From the NCBI GenBank assembly GCA_964551735.1, contig CAZKEF010000007.1, forward strand, positions 117,454 to 181,453: a stretch of 64,000 nucleotides of DNA, read 5' to 3'. The position numbers and the translations under genes were made by a program. Positions 59,652-64,000 of this stretch are shown here, piece after piece. This DNA is from DAOUAT01 sp964551735. GTDB taxonomy: Bacteria; Chloroflexota; Anaerolineae; CG2-30-64-16. The stretch's first letter is position 1, and every line of letters starts with the position of its first letter. The notes below the pieces were generated by a model that was not told the DNA's origin, searched no databases, and was given only the letters and a program-made list of their open reading frames with translations.

Positions 59652-62366
59652 GACGCTCGTCGTGTCATAGGCCTGGTCGACAGAAACCGCGGTCGTGTTG
59701 GCGTTGTAAGCCGCGTCGTAGAACTTGCCTGCACCGACGCTGACAGTCATCGTGCCGGCCGCGTTAGCAGGCGGGGTCACGACCAGGGTCGCCAACGTGC
59801 CGCTGACGCGCGTGAACGTGCCGGCCGTACCGCCGGTTACAGCGATGTCGTCGGCGGTGAAGCTCGTGCCGACATCCTCACTGAAGGTGAAGGAGAACGT
59901 GACGGGTCCCGTCGCCGTCTCACCGGCCGCGCTGCTGGTAATAACGACCGTCGGCGGCATGGTGTCATCGTATTTCAGGCGCAACTGGTCGAGCAGCACC
60001 GGATCGCGCAGGGTCGCGGGGATGTCGAAGCTGATGGATCGCACGGCGGCCAGGTCGAGCGCCGTCCCGGCCGCGCCCTGAAAGGACGCGAACGGGAGGC
60101 TGATCTGCTGCCAGCCGCTGAAGTCATCCACGAACGAGGCCGTGAAGGTCAAAGGTTCCGGTGCAGCCTGGTAGAGGCGCACGTAGTCCACCAGGGTCTG
60201 TTGCGGGAAGGTCGTCTCGGAGCCGACCGCGCCGCCGAAGTTGCCGCCCACCGCCACGTTCAGCAGCATGTAGAACGGGTGGTTGTAGACCCACTGCTTG
60301 CCGGCCAGGAACGGATCGGCCGGGGTGGCCGTGAAGTAGGGATCGCCGTCAAAGAACCAGACGATCTTGTCCGGCTGCCATTCCACCGCGAAGGTGTGAA
60401 ACTCGTCAGCGACCGGCACACCCAGGTCAACGACCTTGCCGTAGCTGTTGCCGCCCGAGTAACCGGGGCCGTGCAGGGTGCCAAAGATCTCGTTGGGCAG
60501 GCGGCCGACATGCTCCATGATGTCAATCTCGCCGGTCATCGGCCAGCCGACCCGGTCAATGTCCGTGCCGAGCATCCAGAACGCGGGCCACAGCCCCGCA
60601 CCGACCGGCACCTTGACGCGCGCCTCGACCCGGCCGTAGGCGACCTCGAACCGGTTCTTGGTCAACAACCGCGCCGAGGTGTACTTGCACGGGCCGTAGT
60701 AGCACAGCAGCGAGCCATCGGCCTCCGCCGTGGTGATCACCAGGTTGCCCTGGCCGTCCGCCGCCGCGTTGGCGCCGCCGGCCGTGTAGTACTCCAGCTC
60801 ATCGTTGCCCCAGCCGGGGATGCCGTAGGCGGTGCCATCGCCCACCTCGTTGCCCCAAACACGCGTATCCGGCGCAGCGCCTGCCGGGCCGTTGAACTCG
60901 TCGCTCCACACCAGCTGCCAGCTCGCCGGATCGGCGGGTGTCGCCTGGTCGTTGGCGAGGTTGACCTGGACCGTGGCGTCGCTGCCCCGGCCGTAGTACC
61001 AGAAGCTCAACTCCGACGCGGCGCTCCAGTCCTGGCCGACCGGGAAGGTGCGGCCGAAGTGATACGTGGTTTGTGCGCCGTTGGCCGGGGCCTGCGGAGC
61101 CGCGAAGGCAGTCGCAAGCCCGCTCTTCGCGATCAGCGGCAGATAGAGGCGGGTCCTGGGGCCAACCTGAAGCACGTGCTCGTAGGCACCCTGGCCGGGC
61201 AACGCCAGAGCATCCCCGGCCGCGATCTCCGGGTTCGACAGGGCAGCAGGCAGATCCGCTGACCACAGGTACGGGTAGGTCTCGAAATCGTCGAGCAGCG
61301 GCGGGTAATACATCTCGTTGTCGCCGATGTTGACCCGGGCCAGGGGCGGCATGCCCAGCGCCAGGCCGCCCGTCGGGTTGGAGAGCTCGACCAGCACGCC
61401 GCGGTCGCCCTGGAACTTGGCGTCGTCTATCGTGTGTACCGTAAACGACTGTTCGGTGACGTTGGCCGGGAAGGTCAACGTGCCCGAGGCCGGCGTGTAG
61501 TCGCGATTCGGGACCGCGGGGCCGAAGGTCGTCGCGTAATCCACCGTCACCGTGTCCGTATAGGGCTTGCTGAGCTTGGCCGTGATCGTCGCCGCCTCGC
61601 CCTCGGTGACCTGATAGTTGAGCGTGTTGAAGCCGACCGTCAACGGCTTGATCGGCGCAACGCCGTAGACCGACACGTCGTCCAGGTAATAGGACTTCGC
61701 GCCGCCCGTGCCCAGCGTGCCGAACCCCCAGCCGTGCACCTCGGTTAGGCCGAAACCGTCGTTGGGCGCGCCGTTGCCGATCTCCTTGCGGGTCATGCTG
61801 GCGAACGGAATCTCGATCAGCTTCCAACCGGTGGTGTCGTCCTTGAAAGCGATGGACCAACGCTCAGCGTCGTCTTTGGTCGAACCGGGGTTTCGGTTGT
61901 CGAGCACATCCATGAACAAATCGGTGCCGGCCCCTGTGCCATAAAGATAGAAGGAGATGCCCTCGTAGGCGCTCCAGTCCTGGGTGATCCAGGCCGTGGC
62001 GCCGGCATCCTCGAAAGCATGGGTGACGCCGGCCCACGCCACGACATTGAGATCCAGCTTCAGCACGTGATTCCCAGCCCCGTGGCCCGGCACCGATGGC
62101 GCCGGGTCCGCATCCGTGGTCGAAATTGCGGCGGTGCTGTTCGGGTCAGCGAAGGTGTTGAACCCGATGGGGATCGTGCCATCCTGCCCGGCCGGCAGCC
62201 CGGCCTCGAAGTCGTCCACCAGTGGCAGCGCCGCGATCGCCGCGGTTTGCCGCAGCTCCGGCTCCGCCACCCACGCCTGCGCCTGCGGCGCCTGGATCAA
62301 GAGCGCCCCGCTCAGCAAAAGACTCACTATCGCGATCACGTTGAAAACAAGAAAACGTGGCTTCAT
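58107..62366 (-). CDS. Secreted GH16 beta-glucanase with nested and tandem accessory domains
   Basis: A 1419-residue extracellular enzyme. A signal peptide (LVFNVIAIVSLLLSGALLI) is followed by a carbohydrate-binding-like domain (VDDFEAGLPAG) and a Calx-beta domain (NYQVTEGEAATITAKLSKPY). A second binding-like domain has a GH16 laminarinase inserted into its middle. GH16 shows WSDEFNGPAG, GWGNDELEYYT and the catalytic GEIDIMEH (E-x-D-x-x-E). After a bacterial Ig-like domain come three nearly identical 172-residue modules. YLPLIAKSG, similar to the C-terminal motif of two other secreted proteins, lies inside the split domain. GAAGGAAT precedes ATG 62366. It probably cleaves beta-1,3- or mixed-linkage glucan. 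Confidence 0.9.
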   Translation of the reverse strand: MKPRFLVFNVIAIVSLLLSGALLIQAPQAQAWVAEPELRQTAAIAALPLVDDFEAGLPAGQDGTIPIGFNTFADPNSTAAISTTDADPAPSVPGHGAGNHVLKLDLNVVAWAGVTHAFEDAGATAWITQDWSAYEGISFYLYGTGAGTDLFMDVLDNRNPGSTKDDAERWSIAFKDDTTGWKLIEIPFASMTRKEIGNGAPNDGFGLTEVHGWGFGTLGTGGAKSYYLDDVSVYGVAPIKPLTVGFNTLNYQVTEGEAATITAKLSKPYTDTVTVDYATTFGPAVPNRDYTPASGTLTFPANVTEQSFTVHTIDDAKFQGDRGVLVELSNPTGGLALGMPPLARVNIGDNEMYYPPLLDDFETYPYLWSADLPAALSNPEIAAGDALALPGQGAYEHVLQVGPRTRLYLPLIAKSGLATAFAAPQAPANGAQTTYHFGRTFPVGQDWSAASELSFWYYGRGSDATVQVNLANDQATPADPASWQLVWSDEFNGPAGAAPDTRVWGNEVGDGTAYGIPGWGNDELEYYTAGGANAAADGQGNLVITTAEADGSLLCYYGPCKYTSARLLTKNRFEVAYGRVEARVKVPVGAGLWPAFWMLGTDIDRVGWPMTGEIDIMEHVGRLPNEIFGTLHGPGYSGGNSYGKVVDLGVPVADEFHTFAVEWQPDKIVWFFDGDPYFTATPADPFLAGKQWVYNHPFYMLLNVAVGGNFGGAVGSETTFPQQTLVDYVRLYQAAPEPLTFTASFVDDFSGWQQISLPFASFQGAAGTALDLAAVRSISFDIPATLRDPVLLDQLRLKYDDTMPPTVVITSSAAGETATGPVTFSFTFSEDVGTSFTADDIAVTGGTAGTFTRVSGTLATLVVTPPANAAGTMTVSVGAGKFYDAAYNANTTAVSVDQAYDTTSVVPPAWEPITFDDPAVTYTLTGFGGADDSTVVVDPTDAANKVGKVVKSATAELWAGTTVSTGANLSVPRLPFTASDTQMTVRVWSPDAGIPVRLKVEDAADGTKSCETEATVTTAAGWQTLTFDFANQAPGTAALNLTYTYTKVSIFFNFGVTGAVAGEKTYYFDDVAFAGGTPPPAWEPITFDDPAVTYTLTGFGGADDSTVVVDPTDAANKVGKVVKSATAELWAGTTVSTGANLSVPRLPFTASDTQMTVRVWSPDAGIPVRLKVEDAADGTKSCETEATVTTAAGWQTLTFDFANQAPGTAALNLTYTYTKVSIFFNFGVTGAVAGEKTYYFDDVAFAGGTPPPAWEPITFDDPAVTYTLTGFGGADDSTVVVDPTDAANKVGKVVKSATAELWAGTTVSTGANLSVPRLPFTASDTQMTVRVWSPDAGIPVRLKVEDAADGTKSCETEATVTTAAGWQTLTFDFANQAPGTAALNLTYTYTRVSIFFNFGVTGAVAGEKTYYFDDVAFAP

Positions 62367-62407
62367 CTGCAGATTCCTTCTCCGGTCAGGCCGGAAGCAA
62401 GTAAGCG

Positions 62408-63706
62408 TCACCATTTCCCACAACCGTGGGCGGTGCGCGCAAGTTGTTCGAATCGTCCCAGGACATCCCGGATGGAGAACCTCTCCTGGCCGATCAGGTA
62501 GGTGTGAACGGTATCGCCGAATCCTTGATACCATCGGGACGGTATGCCCTGTCTGCCAACGACGGCGCCGACAATGCTGCCGGAGGTCGCGGCCGTGCAG
62601 TCGTTGTCCAGCCCCATCGCGACGGTCTCCCCGATCACGCGAGTGAAGTCGGTTCCGCCGATGGTGATGCCCCAGACCGTCAGGCAGGCGTTGTTGAGCG
62701 TGTGAACTGGCGATAGGCCGGCGAACCGTTGCTCAACGGCAGCGCTGGCTTGCTGATAGTTCGTGATTTCTGGCGCTATCTGCAGAGCCCACTCGATCGT
62801 CTGGTGCAAGGCGGCTTCGCGCGGGATTTCTGTGAGACCGATCCGCAGCGCCTCGACCGGATCGGCGACGGCAAACGCCGCGGCGATAGTCGCGGCGAAG
62901 AACATCGCGCCATAAATCCCTTGCCGGCGGTGGCTGAGATAGGCGTCGCGATACGCGAGGGTCGCGGCGCGCTCAGGCCAGCCCGGCGCGATATAGCCCC
63001 ATGGATCGGCACGGATATCCGCACCGATCCATTCGCAGTAAGGGTTGTCTGTCCTCCCCGCCTCAGAGGCAGGAACACCCTGTTTGAGGTTCTTGAGGGC
63101 GACCTCCTCGGCCGTGCAGGCGTAGGGCAGATAGCGGAGCCACGCCTGGCCGACATCGGCGGTCGAAAACTCGAGCCCGAATTCCTCCGCGATCAGCAGC
63201 CCCAACAAGGTGTAGATGATGTCGTCATCCACCGGCACGCCAGCCAGCCCGCCACGGGTGTAGCTTTGCCGGAAGCTCTTCTCGTAGCGCTTCGTCCGTG
63301 GTTCCGGGACGTAGCACCAATAGTCGGTCGGCGGGAAATCGTCGCCGTTCTCCTCGGCCAACGCCGCCATCTTGGCAATGGGCCACAACTCGACCGGCGC
63401 GCCCAGGGTGCAGCCAGCCATGCGGCCGAGCAAGGCACCCGCCAGGCGCTCACGATAGCTGTCCTGGTCGAAGGTCGTCCACAAACGCCGTGGTCCATCC
63501 TGGCGGAGCGCGCGGATCGCGCTCAGATCATTTGGCTCGCGCGCTACCAGGAGGGGATCGTTGGGGAGGCTCTCCAGCTCCGCCAGCGCAGCGCGCAACG
63601 CCCCTTCTGCGCGGCTAAGCGGCAGATCTATTCCCTGGGCGCCATACTCGGCCTTTAGCTGCGCCTGAAGTTGGATGGTCTCGACCAACTCGCGAATACT
63701 GCTCAC
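62408..63706 (-). CDS. ADP-ribosylglycohydrolase family protein
   Basis: A 432-residue protein of the ADP-ribosyl-(dinitrogen reductase) hydrolase fold. The core spans about residues 90-415: RLAGALLGRMAGCTLGAPVE, then GVPVDDDIIYTLLGLLIAEE with the first metal-binding acidic cluster. The second cluster is in MGLDNDCTAATSGSIVGAVVG. Members remove ADP-ribose or act on nucleosides and related glycosides. An N-terminal extension of about 85 residues is helical. A GTG at 63706 starts one base after the sugar-transporter ATPase stop, so it may act in the same sugar operon, as these proteins often sit beside carbohydrate transport genes. Confidence 0.85.
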   Translation of the reverse strand: MSSIRELVETIQLQAQLKAEYGAQGIDLPLSRAEGALRAALAELESLPNDPLLVAREPNDLSAIRALRQDGPRRLWTTFDQDSYRERLAGALLGRMAGCTLGAPVELWPIAKMAALAEENGDDFPPTDYWCYVPEPRTKRYEKSFRQSYTRGGLAGVPVDDDIIYTLLGLLIAEEFGLEFSTADVGQAWLRYLPYACTAEEVALKNLKQGVPASEAGRTDNPYCEWIGADIRADPWGYIAPGWPERAATLAYRDAYLSHRRQGIYGAMFFAATIAAAFAVADPVEALRIGLTEIPREAALHQTIEWALQIAPEITNYQQASAAVEQRFAGLSPVHTLNNACLTVWGITIGGTDFTRVIGETVAMGLDNDCTAATSGSIVGAVVGRQGIPSRWYQGFGDTVHTYLIGQERFSIRDVLGRFEQLARTAHGCGKW

Positions 63707-63707
63707 T

Positions 63708-64000
63708 CTACAGGTCCAGCGTCTTCTCGGTCTGCGGGTCAAACAGGTGCATGTTATCCATGTTGATCACCATGTCCAGCGTCTCGCCCACGCGGGCGGC
63801 CGCGCGCGGATCCACCCGGGCGATGAACTGCTTCTTACCGGTCAACAGGTACAGGTAGATCTCGTTGCCCATCAACTCGGTGACATCGACTTCGGCCTTG
63901 AGCGGGGCAGGGCTGATGCCGGGCGCCGGATACTGGGCTGTATAGACATCCTCCGGCCGGATGCCGAAAACCACCTTCTTGCCCTTGTGCGGCAGGTACT
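63708..64000 (-). CDS. Sugar ABC transporter ATPase, C-terminal part (MalK/UgpC type)
   Basis: The frame is open to the right window edge, so only the C-terminal ~97 residues are visible. KVVFGIRPEDVYTAQYP and VDVTELMGNEIYLYLLTGKK, with FIARVDPRAAARVGETLDMVIN and MHLFDPQTEKTL, form the regulatory OB-type (TOBE/MOBE) domain of MalK/UgpC/MsmX-like ATPases. These power several sugar importers. The ATPase half lies outside the window. Its position upstream of the glucan genes supports uptake of GH16 products. Confidence 0.9.
   Translation of the reverse strand, partial: YLPHKGKKVVFGIRPEDVYTAQYPAPGISPAPLKAEVDVTELMGNEIYLYLLTGKKQFIARVDPRAAARVGETLDMVINMDNMHLFDPQTEKTLDL

Noticed and set aside
58282..59670. 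Three similar open frames of about 120 codons on the plus strand
   Set aside because: They are the antisense reading of the identical 516-bp modules of the GH16 gene.

Overview
The window is GC-rich, densely coding DNA that most resembles an uncultured Chloroflexota, probably Anaerolineae-like. This placement is inferred from gene content and style: a YkoEDC-type ECF transporter, GH57 and GH94-like enzymes, large secreted repeat proteins ending in an LPLV/LPLI-K motif, and many short palindromic repeats. No rRNA or phylogenetic marker was compared. There is no prophage, insertion sequence or CRISPR array.

Layout. 2-5758 (+): tyrS, aroC, fused aroK-aroB, aroQ, azlC and azlD form one tightly packed run for aromatic amino acid synthesis and branched-chain amino acid export. 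5779-10202 (-): a GNAT acetyltransferase, rsgA with an attenuator-like leader, and a secreted subtilase. 10443-21575 (+): glgB, a frameshifted membrane-anchored protein, a giant secreted repeat protein, and a stand-alone tiny-ORF unit. 21600-27793 (-): an HNH nuclease, six tRNAs, decayed V-ATPase genes, rnpB, a Crp/Fnr regulator and a VIT-VWA protein. 27989-33647: a lipoprotein (-), then greA, lysS, a GH57 glucan enzyme and tRNA-Gly (+). 33646-36174 (-): heme A synthase-like protein and an altronate dehydratase-like protein. 36411-47546 (+): uvrA, an MtmB-like methyltransferase with an ECF transporter, a RIO kinase, a decayed toxin-antitoxin pair (-) and a BNR-repeat surface protein. 47557-49069 (+): a GNAT protein and a thioredoxin-TPR co-chaperone. 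49636-64000 (-): a sugar-acid dehydratase, an SDR, two GH94-like proteins, a secreted GH16 glucanase, an ADP-ribosylglycohydrolase and a sugar ABC ATPase.

Genes acting together. The minus-strand block at its end looks like a beta-glucan utilisation locus: extracellular GH16 cleavage, ABC uptake, intracellular phosphorolysis, then sugar oxidation or dehydration. The MtmB-like protein and YkoEDC form a second candidate unit that may import and demethylate a methylated amine or pyrimidine.

The most unusual property is invasion by short palindromic repeats. They fill intergenic gaps and also sit in frame inside AroC, AroKB, AzlC, GH57, UvrA, the ECF ATPase and both GH94-like proteins, and one appears to replace a helix of RNase P RNA. 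A second theme is a set of small units made of a strong promoter, a near-perfect Shine-Dalgarno sequence and usually a tiny ORF plus terminator. They precede rsgA, a RIO kinase and the giant surface protein, and one stands alone.
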